Positions 53,577 to 61,860 of a DNA stretch of 64,000 nt are shown piece after piece. The position numbers were made by a program, and so were the translations under genes. This DNA is from Paracidovorax valerianellae. Lineage in GTDB: Bacteria > Pseudomonadota > Gammaproteobacteria > Burkholderiales > Burkholderiaceae_C. The notes below the pieces were generated by a model, which ran no database searches, was not told where the DNA came from, and was given only the letters and a program-made list of their open reading frames with translations. How positions within the stretch are numbered: the first letter of the stretch is position 1; every line of letters starts with the position of its first letter. The stretch spans positions 1 through 64,000 of the forward strand of contig NZ_FMZC01000010.1 in NCBI RefSeq assembly GCF_900102625.1. Reading direction: 5' to 3'.

Positions 53577-55733
53577 CTCGCTGCGCAGCATGCGCAGGCC
53601 GTTCGCCACCACCAGCAGGCTGGCGCCCATGTCGGCGAACACGGCCATCCACATGGTGGCGTGGCCTGCCAGCGCCAGGCCGAAGAACACCGTCTTGATG
53701 CCCAGCGCCAGAGCGATGTTCTGCATCAGCACGGCATGCGTGCGGCGCGACAGGCGCACCGTCTCGGCCACGCGGCGCAGGTCGTCGTTCATGATGACCA
53801 CGTCGGCCGTCTCCATCGCCACGTCGGTGCCGGCGCCGCCCATGGCGAAGCCGATGTCGGCCTTGGCCAGGGCCGGCGCGTCGTTGATGCCGTCGCCGGC
53901 CATGGCCGTCATGCCGTGCTTTTGCTGCAGGGCGGCGATGGCTGCCAGCTTGTGCTCGGGCAGCAGGCTGGCCTGCACCTCGTCGATGCCCGCCTCGCGC
54001 GCGGCGGACTGCGCCGCGGCGGCATGGTCGCCGGTGAGCATGACCGGCACGATGCCCAGCGCGCGCAGATCGGCCACGGCCTGTGCCGCCTGCGGGCGCA
54101 GCGTGTCGGCCACGGCGAACAGTGCCCGCACGGCCTGGCCGTCGGCCAGCAGCGTGACGCTGCGGCCCTGGGCTTCGTGCGCGGCGGCGGCGGCTTCCAC
54201 CGCATCGGTCCACAGGCCTTTCTCCTGCGCCAGCCGGCGGTGGTTGCCCAGGAACCAGGTCGCCCCGGCGATGCGGCCCTGCACCCCGCGGCCGGGCAGG
54301 GCCGTGAAATCTTCCACCTCGGGCATTCCGGCAGGCACCTCGAGCCCTGCCGCGATGGCCTTGGACACCGGGTGGTCCGAGCGCCCGGCCAGTGCCGCCG
54401 CCACGTCGGCCGCGCCGTCGCTGCCGAAGGCTTCGCGGCCCACCAGCACGGGGCGCCCGGCGGTCACGGTGCCGGTCTTGTCGAACGCCACGGCGCGCAC
54501 GCCGCGCGCCAGCTCCAGCCAGTTGCCGCCCTTGATCAGGATGCCGCGGCGCGCGCCGGCCGCCAGCCCGCTCACCACGGTGACCGGCGTGGCCAGCACC
54601 AGTGCGCACGGGCAGGCGATCACCAGCAGCACCAGGGCGCGGTAGATGGCGTCCAGCCAGGTCCAGTCCAGCAGCAACGGCGCACCGACCGCCACGGCGA
54701 CGGCCATGGCGAACACGGCGGGTGTGTACACGGCGGCGAAGCGGTCCACGAAGCGCTGGGTGGGCGCGCGGGCGCTCTGGGCTTGCTCCACGGCGCGGAT
54801 GATGCGGTCCAGCGTGGTCTGGCCGGCCGCGGCCGTCACGCGGAACTCCAGCTCCGACTGGGCATTGAGCGTGCCGGCGTACAGCGGGTCGCCCGGCACC
54901 TTGTCCACGGCCAGGCTTTCGCCGGTGACGCTGGATTCATCGACCGCGCTGCGGCCGGACGTGATCACGCCATCCAGCGGCACGCGGCCGCCGGGGCGGA
55001 TGCGCACGGTGTCGTCCACGGCCACCTGGGCGGCCGGCACGGTGCGCCACTGGCCGTCCGGGCCGCGCACATCGGCCTGGTCGGGGCTCAGGGCCAGCAA
55101 CGCGCCGATGGCGTCGCGGGCGCGGCCCACGGCGCGGTCTTCGATGCGCTCGGCCAGGGCATACAGCGCCATCACCATGGCGGCCTCGGGCCATTGGCCG
55201 ATCAGGAAGGCGCCGGTCACGGCCACCGCCATCAGCGCGCTGATGCCGAGCTTTCCGCGCATCAGCGAGCGAAGGCCGCTGCGGTAGATGCCCAGCCCCG
55301 CCAGCAGGATGGCCGCCGCGGCGACCGCCATGCCTGCCACGCGCCACGGCGTGGTGTCCGGGCCCAGCAGGTGCAGCAGTTCGGCGCCGGTAGCGGCCAC
55401 CAGCGCGGCCGCCAGGCGGCCCCAGCCGGGCAGGGCGCCGTGGTCGTGCCCGTCGTGATCGCCGCCGGAGGCATGGTCGTGGCCGTCGTGCGATTCGCTG
55501 TCGGGGGAGGGTTTTTTCGCGCCTGCCGGGGGCGGCGCCGAGGAGCAGCCACCGCCGCAGCAGGAGACGTCCAGCCGGGGGCCGGTGCCTGGCCGGGCAG
55601 CCGCCACCGCAGCGGTGGTGGTAGTGGTAGTGGTGGTGGTGGTGGCAGGTGCGTGCTCGTGGCCCGCATGGCCGTCGCCGCCGTGGGCGTGGTCATGGCT
55701 GTCGTGGGAAGAGTCGTGGCTGTGTTTTGTCAT
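53562..55733 (-). CDS. P1B-type heavy-metal (Zn/Cd/Pb) translocating ATPase
   Basis: 723 residues from ATG 55733. The N-terminus has no HMA domain; instead there are two His/Asp-rich stretches (HSHDSSHDSHDHAHGG and SHDGHDHASGGDHDGHDHG), a run of ten threonines and a CCGGGC cysteine cluster. The pump has CPC at 374-376, phosphorylation site D418 in DKTGT, TGES, SDHPVS and GDGINDAPALAKAD. CPC with His-rich ends fits ZntA/CadA exporters of Zn(II), Cd(II) or Pb(II). It is divergent from a CadR-like MerR regulator, which supports that range. The last codons and stop come from an extragenic repeat. Confidence 0.92.
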   Translation of the reverse strand: MTKHSHDSSHDSHDHAHGGDGHAGHEHAPATTTTTTTTTTAAVAAARPGTGPRLDVSCCGGGCSSAPPPAGAKKPSPDSESHDGHDHASGGDHDGHDHGALPGWGRLAAALVAATGAELLHLLGPDTTPWRVAGMAVAAAAILLAGLGIYRSGLRSLMRGKLGISALMAVAVTGAFLIGQWPEAAMVMALYALAERIEDRAVGRARDAIGALLALSPDQADVRGPDGQWRTVPAAQVAVDDTVRIRPGGRVPLDGVITSGRSAVDESSVTGESLAVDKVPGDPLYAGTLNAQSELEFRVTAAAGQTTLDRIIRAVEQAQSARAPTQRFVDRFAAVYTPAVFAMAVAVAVGAPLLLDWTWLDAIYRALVLLVIACPCALVLATPVTVVSGLAAGARRGILIKGGNWLELARGVRAVAFDKTGTVTAGRPVLVGREAFGSDGAADVAAALAGRSDHPVSKAIAAGLEVPAGMPEVEDFTALPGRGVQGRIAGATWFLGNHRRLAQEKGLWTDAVEAAAAAHEAQGRSVTLLADGQAVRALFAVADTLRPQAAQAVADLRALGIVPVMLTGDHAAAAQSAAREAGIDEVQASLLPEHKLAAIAALQQKHGMTAMAGDGINDAPALAKADIGFAMGGAGTDVAMETADVVIMNDDLRRVAETVRLSRRTHAVLMQNIALALGIKTVFFGLALAGHATMWMAVFADMGASLLVVANGLRMLRSESLSK

Positions 55734-55778
55734 GGTTTTCCTGAGGACTTCGGGGTGGCGCAACGCCGCCGTGCCATC

Positions 55779-55809
55779 ATTGAAAACCTTGAAGCCGCTT
55801 GAAGGTCAA
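55779..55809 (-). promoter_or_regulatory. MerR-type promoter/operator of the metal ATPase gene
   Basis: On the minus strand -35 TTGACC (55804-55809) and -10 TTCAAT (55779-55784) are separated by 19 bp, the over-long spacer that MerR proteins correct by DNA distortion. A near-perfect dyad ACCTTGAAGC-C-GCTTGAAGGT (55786-55806, one mismatch pair) lies in that spacer. It is 45 bases from the ATPase ATG and 3 bases from the cadR-like ATG. Confidence 0.75.
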
Positions 55810-55812
55810 GCC

Positions 55813-56274
55813 ATGTCTGCCCAAAGCCCCTGCCACCGCATCGGAGATGCTGCCCGCCTGTCGGGCGTTCCCGCGGCCAACATCCGCTATTACGAGAAGG
55901 AAGGCCTGCTGCCCGAGCAGGCCCGGGCGGACAACCGCTACCGCCTGTACAGCGCGGACGAGGTGCACCGCCTGCGCTTCATCCGACTGTGCCGCGCCAT
56001 GGACATGTCGCTGGACGAGGTCCGCACCCTGCTCGCGCTGGACCACGGCGGCGCGGCCGACGACCATGCCGCCTGCGACACGCTGGACGAGCACCTGGAG
56101 CACGTGCGCACCCGCCTGCAGGAACTGCGCACGCTGGAGCAGGAACTGCTGTCTCTGCGCGGCCGCTGCGACGGCACCGACGCCGGCCGCTGCCACGTGA
56201 TCGAGGCGCTGCATGCCCGCGCCGATGCCGAATCGCTGCCGCCGCTCGGCGCCACGGCCAAGCGGCACGTCTGA
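55813..56274 (+). CDS. cadR: MerR-family Cd(II)/Pb(II)-responsive regulator, CadR-like
   Basis: 153 residues from ATG 55813. The winged-helix part is IGDAARLSGVPAANIRYYEK, EGLLPEQARADNRYRLYSAD, RLRFIRLCRAMDMSLDEVRT. Metal-site cysteines fit CadR/PbrR: AACDTLDEH near residue 77 and GRCDGTDAGRC near 112-119 at the dimer loop. It should activate the divergent ATPase gene when metal binds. A repeat copy starts 15 bases after its stop. Its C-terminus lacks the His-rich tail of some CadR proteins. Confidence 0.9.
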   Translation: MSAQSPCHRIGDAARLSGVPAANIRYYEKEGLLPEQARADNRYRLYSADEVHRLRFIRLCRAMDMSLDEVRTLLALDHGGAADDHAACDTLDEHLEHVRTRLQELRTLEQELLSLRGRCDGTDAGRCHVIEALHARADAESLPPLGATAKRHV

Positions 56275-56288
56275 CGCCAACCCGACTT

Positions 56289-56337
56289 GCAATGAAATTG
56301 ATAGCTAACCACCCTAGTGGAATATGCGCTGGAGGCC
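56289..56337 (-). repeat. Dispersed extragenic repeat, copy f
   Basis: GCAATGAAATTGATAGC, then CCACCCTAGTGG (dyad) and GCGCTGGAGG. It begins 15 bases after the cadR stop and ends 46 bases before the permease ATG. Reverse of the 35149 copy. Confidence 0.85.
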
Positions 56338-56382
56338 ATTTTTGTTACGAACCGCCACGGCCCCGTCCACTATGATGGCCGC

Positions 56383-57186
56383 ATGATCGCCGGCCTGAAT
56401 TCCCCATCGCTGATCGACCGCGTCTGGCGCACGGCGCGGGGCTGGGCGGTGGCGTGGTGGCGCATCGTGCACCTGGGCTCGGTGGCGCTGGTGCTCATGC
56501 TTTCGCCGTCCAGCTACGGGCGCGCCATGCGGTGGCGGCTCGCACGGCACATGTACCAGGACACGGCGCCCATCCTGCTGGGCTTCACCGTGCTGGCCGC
56601 GCTGGTCAGCCTGGTCATCACCCGCATCGTGGTCGTCACCGCGTTGAGCTACGGCCTGTCGCGCTACGCGCTCGAGATGGTCATCCGCGTGCTGGTGCTG
56701 GAGCTGATTCCGCTGACCGCGGCGCTGTTCGTCGCCATGCGCACCACCATCCCCAACGGAACCCAGCTTGCCCTCATGCGCCAGGCCGGGCATTTCGACC
56801 GGCTGCGCCACCACGGCACCGACCCCGTCCGCGTCGAATTGCTGCCGCGGGTGGTGGCGGGCATCTACGCCAGCATCACGCTGGCGGCGCTGTCGTGCGT
56901 GGTCGCGCTGGCCATGGCGTATTTCGGGGTGTATGGGCTCAATACTGCGGGGCTGCCGAGCTACACGCGCATGTTCGGCCAGGTGTTCACCCCGGCGGTC
57001 ACCCTGGTGTTCGTGCTCAAGACGCTCTTTTTCAGCCTGGCCGTGGCGCTCATCCCGATGGCGGCGGGGCTGTACGACAACGGCGATGGCCGGGGGCGCA
57101 ACGGCTCCGAGCTGGGCGGTCTCGCGCGCATGTTCGCGGTGCTGCTGCTGATCGAAGTCGCTTCCCTGCTGGGCAATTACTACTGA
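56383..57186 (+). CDS. MlaE-family ABC transporter permease
   Basis: 267 residues from ATG 56383; an earlier in-frame start at 56317 lies in the repeat and is ignored. About five membrane helices carry MlaE features: APILLGFTVLAALVSLVITR, LVLELIPLTAALFVAMR and the coupling region GTQLALMRQAG. MlaE permeases move phospholipids or sterol-like lipids between membranes with an ATPase (MlaF) and an MCE protein (MlaD). A MlaD-like gene is two genes downstream; no MlaF-like gene is present here. Confidence 0.85.
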   Translation: MIAGLNSPSLIDRVWRTARGWAVAWWRIVHLGSVALVLMLSPSSYGRAMRWRLARHMYQDTAPILLGFTVLAALVSLVITRIVVVTALSYGLSRYALEMVIRVLVLELIPLTAALFVAMRTTIPNGTQLALMRQAGHFDRLRHHGTDPVRVELLPRVVAGIYASITLAALSCVVALAMAYFGVYGLNTAGLPSYTRMFGQVFTPAVTLVFVLKTLFFSLAVALIPMAAGLYDNGDGRGRNGSELGGLARMFAVLLLIEVASLLGNYY

Positions 57187-57273
57187 CGAATACCGACTAT
57201 CACTGGCTGAATCACGCTTTCTTATCGACGGCGCGCGAAGCGGGCCATTTTTCATCACCGAGGAACTGCTTTC

Positions 57274-58104
57274 ATGGTCGATCAAGACATCTTTCCTGCC
57301 GACTCCGAAGACTCCGCCATGCTGGCGGCGTACGCCGAGGCGCGCCGGACCTTCAAATTCCTGTGGCGCGAACTGTCCTGGGAATACCGCCGCGTCGTGC
57401 CGGGGCTGGACTTCGCCGGCATCAAGCTGGGCTTCGCCACCGGCCACACGGATGCCGACGCGCCGCCTGTCGAGCACATGTGGGTCGGCGACGTGCAGTT
57501 CGACGGCGAAACCGTCTCGGGCACGCTGCTCAACGACCCGGACTGGATCGCGTCGATGCAGTCTGGCGACCGTGTCTCGGCACCGCTGGCCGAGCTGGAA
57601 GACTGGATGTACGTGATCGGCGGCAAGGTCTACGGGGGCTACACGGTCGACGTGCTTCGCCGGGGCATGACCAAATCCGAGCGGCAGGAGCACGACACCG
57701 CCTGGGGCATGGATTTCGGCCAGCCCGGCCAGGTGCAGGTCGTGCCGTTGCCGCGCGCCAAGGCGGGGCTGCTCGGCGGCCTGCTCGGCAGTTGGGGCAG
57801 CAGCCCGGCAGCATCCACCGACGACATCGCCCAGCAGGAACACCCCATGAGCGAGAACATGGGCGAGCGCATGGACGAAGACTTGCGCAACCATCCCTCG
57901 GTGGTCCATGCGCTGGACGACGACGGCTGGTCGCTGCTGCAGCGCGACGCACTGGCGGGCAACGCCACGCCCGTGTCGCTCCTGCTGCGCCATGGTGCGG
58001 ACCCGGCCGTGCGCAACCCGCATGGCCGCTCCGCGCTGGACCTGGCGCAGCAGATGCAGTGGCCGAACATCGTGAAGCTGCTGCAGGGCGCCGGGGCGGT
58101 ATGA
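57274..58104 (+). CDS. DUF2314-ankyrin fusion protein
   Basis: 276 residues with GAGGAAC 9 bases before the ATG. The N-terminal half (YAEARRTFKFLWRELSWEYR, EHMWVGDVQFDGETVSGTLL, SGDRVSAPLAELEDWMYVIG) is a DUF2314-type domain. After a linker the end has two ankyrin units (GWSLLQRDALAGNATPVSLL, GADPAVRNPHGRSALDLAQQ). No P-loop or signal peptide. Function unknown. It occupies the slot where an Mla ATPase gene would be expected, 12 bases downstream begins the spacer to the MCE gene. It may be an adaptor protein, by inference. Confidence 0.8.
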   Translation: MVDQDIFPADSEDSAMLAAYAEARRTFKFLWRELSWEYRRVVPGLDFAGIKLGFATGHTDADAPPVEHMWVGDVQFDGETVSGTLLNDPDWIASMQSGDRVSAPLAELEDWMYVIGGKVYGGYTVDVLRRGMTKSERQEHDTAWGMDFGQPGQVQVVPLPRAKAGLLGGLLGSWGSSPAASTDDIAQQEHPMSENMGERMDEDLRNHPSVVHALDDDGWSLLQRDALAGNATPVSLLLRHGADPAVRNPHGRSALDLAQQMQWPNIVKLLQGAGAV

Positions 58105-58158
58105 GCGAGCGGTGTCTTGGCGGCCGATGCGGCACTGGCGGACCTGGCGGAGCATTCC

Positions 58159-59166
58159 ATGGTTGAGCGGCCCGATCCTTCCGCTCCCGCCGATGCCACG
58201 GGCGCGGTGCCGCTGGAGGCGCAGCGCCCCGTGGCCAACCTGGAACGCAAGGCCGCGGCGCTGCTGCTGTTCACGCTGGCGCTGATCATCGGATCGGCCC
58301 TGTACCTGCTGTATGCCCGGGGAGTCTTCGAGCCCACGCAGCGCCTGGTGCTCACCGCCGACGATTCCGAGGGCGTGGTGGTCGGCATGGACATGACCTT
58401 CTCCGGCTTTCCGATCGGGCGCGTGCGGCGCATCGAACTCTCGGCCGATGGCAACGTGCGCATCCTGATCGACGTGCCGCAAAAGGATGCGCACTGGCTG
58501 CGCGAATCCAGCGTGTTCACGCTGGTGCGCGGCATCGTGGGCGGCACGACCATCAAGGCCTACAGCGGCATCCTGACCGACCCGTTGCTGGCCGACGGCG
58601 CCGAGCGCCCCGTACTGCGCGGCGATGCCACGGCCGAGATCCCGCAACTCATGGCCTCCGCGCGTGAATTGCTGTCCAACCTGCAGGCCATGACGGCGCA
58701 GGACGCCGCGCTGGGCGGCACCCTGGCCAACGTGCGCACGCTGACCGACCGTCTCAACGCGCCGGGCGGCGCACTCAATGTGCTCATGGGCAGCGAGGCG
58801 GATGCGAAAAAACTCACCCTCACGCTCGACCGCACCAACCAGTTGCTGGCGCGCATCGACGGCATGGCCGCCAAGGCCGACCGCCAGGTATTCGGCGCGG
58901 CCGGCGACCCGGGGCTGGTGCCCGAGGTGCGCGCAACGGTGGTTCAGCTCAATGGCCTGCTGGCCGACACGCGCCAGAGTTTGAAGAAAGTGGACGCGGT
59001 GCTGGCCGAAGCCCAGGCCATCGGCGCCAACGCCCGCGAGGCCACGACCGACCTGGGCACACTGCGGGCCGAGGTGGAAGGCAATCTGCGCAAGGTCGAA
59101 AGCCTGGTGAACGACATTCAGCGCAAATGGCCCTTCGCCCGCGATACGGAACTCAAGCTGCCATGA
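58159..59166 (+). CDS. MlaD/MCE-family lipid-transport protein
   Basis: 335 residues from ATG 58159, which has GGAG 6 bases ahead; a TTG at 58117 is less likely. A single membrane anchor lies at about 30-55 (AAALLLFTLALIIGSALYLL), then an MCE domain at about 65-145 (VVGMDMTFSGFPIGRVRRIEL, RGIVGGTTIKAYSG) and a long helical C-terminus (LLSNLQAMTAQDAALGGTL, LADTRQSLKKVDAVLAEAQA). MCE proteins form hexameric lipid channels in the periplasm. It overlaps the next gene by ATGA. Confidence 0.88.
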   Translation: MVERPDPSAPADATGAVPLEAQRPVANLERKAAALLLFTLALIIGSALYLLYARGVFEPTQRLVLTADDSEGVVVGMDMTFSGFPIGRVRRIELSADGNVRILIDVPQKDAHWLRESSVFTLVRGIVGGTTIKAYSGILTDPLLADGAERPVLRGDATAEIPQLMASARELLSNLQAMTAQDAALGGTLANVRTLTDRLNAPGGALNVLMGSEADAKKLTLTLDRTNQLLARIDGMAAKADRQVFGAAGDPGLVPEVRATVVQLNGLLADTRQSLKKVDAVLAEAQAIGANAREATTDLGTLRAEVEGNLRKVESLVNDIQRKWPFARDTELKLP

Positions 59167-59846
59167 AGAACCCGTCGTTTTCCAGATGTCGCTCAATTTT
59201 GCGCGGTGCCGCCGTGCTGGTGCCCTGTCTGGCCCTGTGGGCCTGCGCCGGCAAGCCGCCTGTGCCCGAGTGGCAGATGAATGCCCACGGGGCGGCGCGC
59301 AAGGCGACCGAGGCCTACCTGTCCGGCGACGCGCGCGTTGCGCAACTGGAGTGGGACCGCGCCCGCGCCGAGGTCGCACGCACCGGGCGGCCCGATCTGC
59401 TGGCGCGGGTCGAACTCATGCGCTGTGCCGCCCAGGTGGCCAGTCTGGTGATCGAGCCCTGCACGGGCTTCGAAGCGCTGCGAACCGATGCCACGCTGGA
59501 AGACCAGGCCTATGCCGACTACCTGGCCGGGCGGCTGGACAGCGCAGGTGCTGGCCGGTTGCCCGAGCCGCAGCGCAGCGCGTGGGCCGCAGGGCCGGCT
59601 TCGTTGGCTGGCATGGCCGATCCGCTGTCGCGGCTGGTGGCGGCTGGGGTGTGGGTGAAAACAGGCCGCGAGACGGTGCCGATGCTGGAGGCGGCTGTCG
59701 ATGCCGCGTCGGCGCAAGGGTGGCGGCGGCCGTTGCTGGCATGGCTGACCCTGTCGGCGCAACGGGCCGAGCAACGTGGGGATGGAGAGAGTGCTGCACA
59801 AATCCGCCGGCGGCTGGCGGTGATGGAGCAGGGCGGCGGACGCTGA
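59163..59846 (+). CDS. Probable lipoprotein of the MCE operon
   Basis: 227 residues. The signal peptide ends in LALWACAGK, a lipobox with cysteine near residue 28. The rest is helical, with a tetratricopeptide-like flavour (AHGAARKATEAYLSGDARVA, LEWDRARAEVARTGRPDLLA) but no clear repeat. It starts inside the MlaD stop, so the two are translationally coupled. It may be an outer-membrane-side accessory of the lipid transporter. No named family is recognised. Confidence 0.75.
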   Translation: MKNPSFSRCRSILRGAAVLVPCLALWACAGKPPVPEWQMNAHGAARKATEAYLSGDARVAQLEWDRARAEVARTGRPDLLARVELMRCAAQVASLVIEPCTGFEALRTDATLEDQAYADYLAGRLDSAGAGRLPEPQRSAWAAGPASLAGMADPLSRLVAAGVWVKTGRETVPMLEAAVDAASAQGWRRPLLAWLTLSAQRAEQRGDGESAAQIRRRLAVMEQGGGR

Positions 59847-59915
59847 AGAGCGCCTGCCTGGCTAAATAACTAACGAAAGGTATGAAACGAGATGGACCCG
59901 ATGGGCCAGAAGCAG

Positions 59916-59942
59916 ATTGCGGCAATGCCCCATTGCCGCAAT
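59916..59942. terminator. 12-bp perfect stem between convergent genes
   Basis: ATTGCGGCAATG-CCC-CATTGCCGCAAT. It lies 69 bases after the lipoprotein stop and 14 bases beyond the minus-strand small gene's stop. On the minus strand it is followed by a weak T-containing run (CTGCTTCT), so it may terminate that gene and possibly both. Confidence 0.55.
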
Positions 59943-59956
59943 TCCTTCAGCCGCGT

Positions 59957-60139
59957 TCAGTAGCTGAACGTTTCCGCAGGGAGCATTTGTTCCAGATTGC
60001 TGGGCAGGTTGACCAACGAATCTGCCGCCTGCACCGCTTGTTCCGGGACCAAGGTCATGGCGGTCGCGGCGACCGCGAGGAGCACCGTCACAGTAAAGGC
60101 TGCGAAAGCGCGGGTTCCAGGATGGATTTTGCGTTTCAT
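59957..60139 (-). CDS. Small exported protein, unrecognised
   Basis: 60 residues with GAAGGAC 6 bases before the ATG. The N-terminus is basic (MKRKIHPGTR), then a hydrophobic stretch (AFAAFTVTVLLAVAATAM) and a cleavage-like site (AVQAAD), leaving about 21 mature residues (SLVNLPSNLEQMLPAETFSY). It is probably secreted to the periplasm or left in the membrane. A stem-loop follows its stop. No family is recognised. Confidence 0.6.
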   Translation of the reverse strand: MKRKIHPGTRAFAAFTVTVLLAVAATAMTLVPEQAVQAADSLVNLPSNLEQMLPAETFSY

Positions 60140-60300
60140 GGCAGAAGTCCTTCAAGAAGTGGTGTGCGTACCGGGGAGTTGGACGGATTAAACCGCTCGC
60201 CATCGCCCCCGGTCTGTCAGACAACACGCCTCAGATGACCCTTGCGACGCTATTTACAGTCGGTTGCGCGATGTTGGCATGTTCCAACACGCTGATTGCG

Positions 60301-61845
60301 CTATCCCGCATGGAGGTGGCGCGCCAGGGCGGAGGCGGTCAGTGCACTGTCCGGCGGCCATTGGTCTGCAACCCGTCCATGGAGCCAGCACGCGTCCACG
60401 GCAGCGTCGAAGGCGGCCTCGGGCATATCGGCAGCCGCTGCCAGGCGCGCGCCCAGCAGTCCTGCCAGGACATCTCCGGTCCCTCCCGTGGCAAGGCGGG
60501 CGTTGCCGGTGGGGTTGATTCGCGGGGTGCGGCCGGGCGCCGCAATGATGCTGCCTGACCCTTTCAGCACCACCGTGCAATCGAACTGCCGGGCCAACGC
60601 CGTGGCTGCCGCCAGCCGGTCCGCCTGCACGTCGTGGGTTTTCAACCCTGCGAGCCTTGCCGCTTCCAGCGGGTGGGGCGTGAGAACGGTGTGCCATCCG
60701 CGCCCGGCCCGGGCCCGCAGTGCCGTCGCCAGCGACGGGTCGCCCGCCACGGCGTTCAGTGCATCCGCGTCCAGCACCAGGCGGCGCGCTTGGGCCAGCA
60801 CTTGATCCAGCACGGCGCGGACGGCCTCGCCGCCCCCGCATCCGCACACCACCGCTCCCTGATCCAAAGGCAGCACGTCGAACCGGCGCAGCATGCATTC
60901 CGGCTGCGAGGCATCAACGGAAAGATCCCCACCGTCCAGCAGCGCCACCATCACTCTGCCGGCACCGCCGTGCAGCGCCGCCGAGGCCGCCAACAGGGCG
61001 GCGCCGGTCATGCCCATCCCACGGGCGTGCAGCCCTTCGCCGCCCACGACGGCAACGTCGCCATAGCTCCCTTTGTGGCTGGCGTGGGCGCGGCGCACAA
61101 CGCGGGGCGGAGCGGAGAGCCATGCGCAGGGCTCTGTCTGGGAAAGGTCGGCGCCGAGGTCGTCCAGCCAGACCTGGCCTGCAGCGTCCCTTCCGGTGCC
61201 GGTGAAGAGGCCTGGCTTCAGCGTGAGCAACGCCAGGGTATGGCGCTGCGACGCCGCGGGGCCAGCGGGTGGTTCGAGACCGGGAGCGAACTGACCGGTG
61301 TCGGCCGACAGGCCCGAAGGCGTGTCCACGCAGATGACGGGGGCTGGCGCTGCATGCAACTGGGCCAGTAGACGCTGCACCACGAGGTTCGGTTCACGGG
61401 GCTTGCTGCTGCTCGCCAGTCCAATGCCCAGCAACGCATCCACGCAAACGTCGTCAGGCCCCATGCCGGGCGGTGGGCCGTCAGCAAAACCGACACCCGC
61501 AGCCATGGCGCTCTGGTAAGACGCGCAGGCATCGGGCGGGACCATGTCCGGACTGCCCAGCCAGGTCACGGTGACCGTGCGCCCGGCCTGCTGCAGGTGG
61601 CAGGCGGCTTCCAATCCGTCGCCGCCGTTGTTTCCCGCACCGCACACCACCCATGCGTTGCGCGCATGCGGAGCGATCGCCAGTGCCAGCTGTGCCACCG
61701 CCCGTCCCGCCCGCTGCATCAAGGTGTGCGGCGGCAGTTGCGCCGCCATGGTTTGTTCGATGCGGCGCGTGGCCTGGGTGTCGAAGAGCGCATGCGCCGC
61801 ATCGATGGCGATGGGGCGGGGAAAGCGTGCCGGCATAGCGTTCAT
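60301..61845 (-). CDS. nnr: Bifunctional NAD(P)HX epimerase / ADP-dependent NAD(P)HX dehydratase
   Basis: 514 residues from ATG 61845; an ATG three codons later is also possible. The N-terminal YjeF_N epimerase domain has GAGNNGGDGLEAACHL, VDALLGIGL and VDTPSGLSADTG. The C-terminal YjeF_C kinase-like dehydratase domain has HKGSYGDVAVVGG, DADALNAVAG, VLTPHPLEAARL, VVLKGSGS and NARLATGGTGDVLAGLLG. It repairs hydrated NADH/NADPH, first epimerising then dehydrating with ADP. The next gene upstream on the same strand is a D-amino-acid dehydrogenase, 16 bases away, so they may share a transcript. Confidence 0.93.
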   Translation of the reverse strand: MNAMPARFPRPIAIDAAHALFDTQATRRIEQTMAAQLPPHTLMQRAGRAVAQLALAIAPHARNAWVVCGAGNNGGDGLEAACHLQQAGRTVTVTWLGSPDMVPPDACASYQSAMAAGVGFADGPPPGMGPDDVCVDALLGIGLASSSKPREPNLVVQRLLAQLHAAPAPVICVDTPSGLSADTGQFAPGLEPPAGPAASQRHTLALLTLKPGLFTGTGRDAAGQVWLDDLGADLSQTEPCAWLSAPPRVVRRAHASHKGSYGDVAVVGGEGLHARGMGMTGAALLAASAALHGGAGRVMVALLDGGDLSVDASQPECMLRRFDVLPLDQGAVVCGCGGGEAVRAVLDQVLAQARRLVLDADALNAVAGDPSLATALRARAGRGWHTVLTPHPLEAARLAGLKTHDVQADRLAAATALARQFDCTVVLKGSGSIIAAPGRTPRINPTGNARLATGGTGDVLAGLLGARLAAAADMPEAAFDAAVDACWLHGRVADQWPPDSALTASALARHLHAG

Positions 61846-61860
61846 GGGTGGCAATGGTTA

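Noticed and set aside
58101-58166. ATG overlapping the DUF2314-ankyrin stop as the start of another gene
   Set aside because: It opens only a 21-codon frame out of phase with the MCE gene and shows no ATPase remnant.
56314-59379. 1,021-codon minus-strand frame across the Mla operon
   Set aside because: Antisense shadow of four plus-strand genes; composition is Arg/Gln/His-rich and motif-free.
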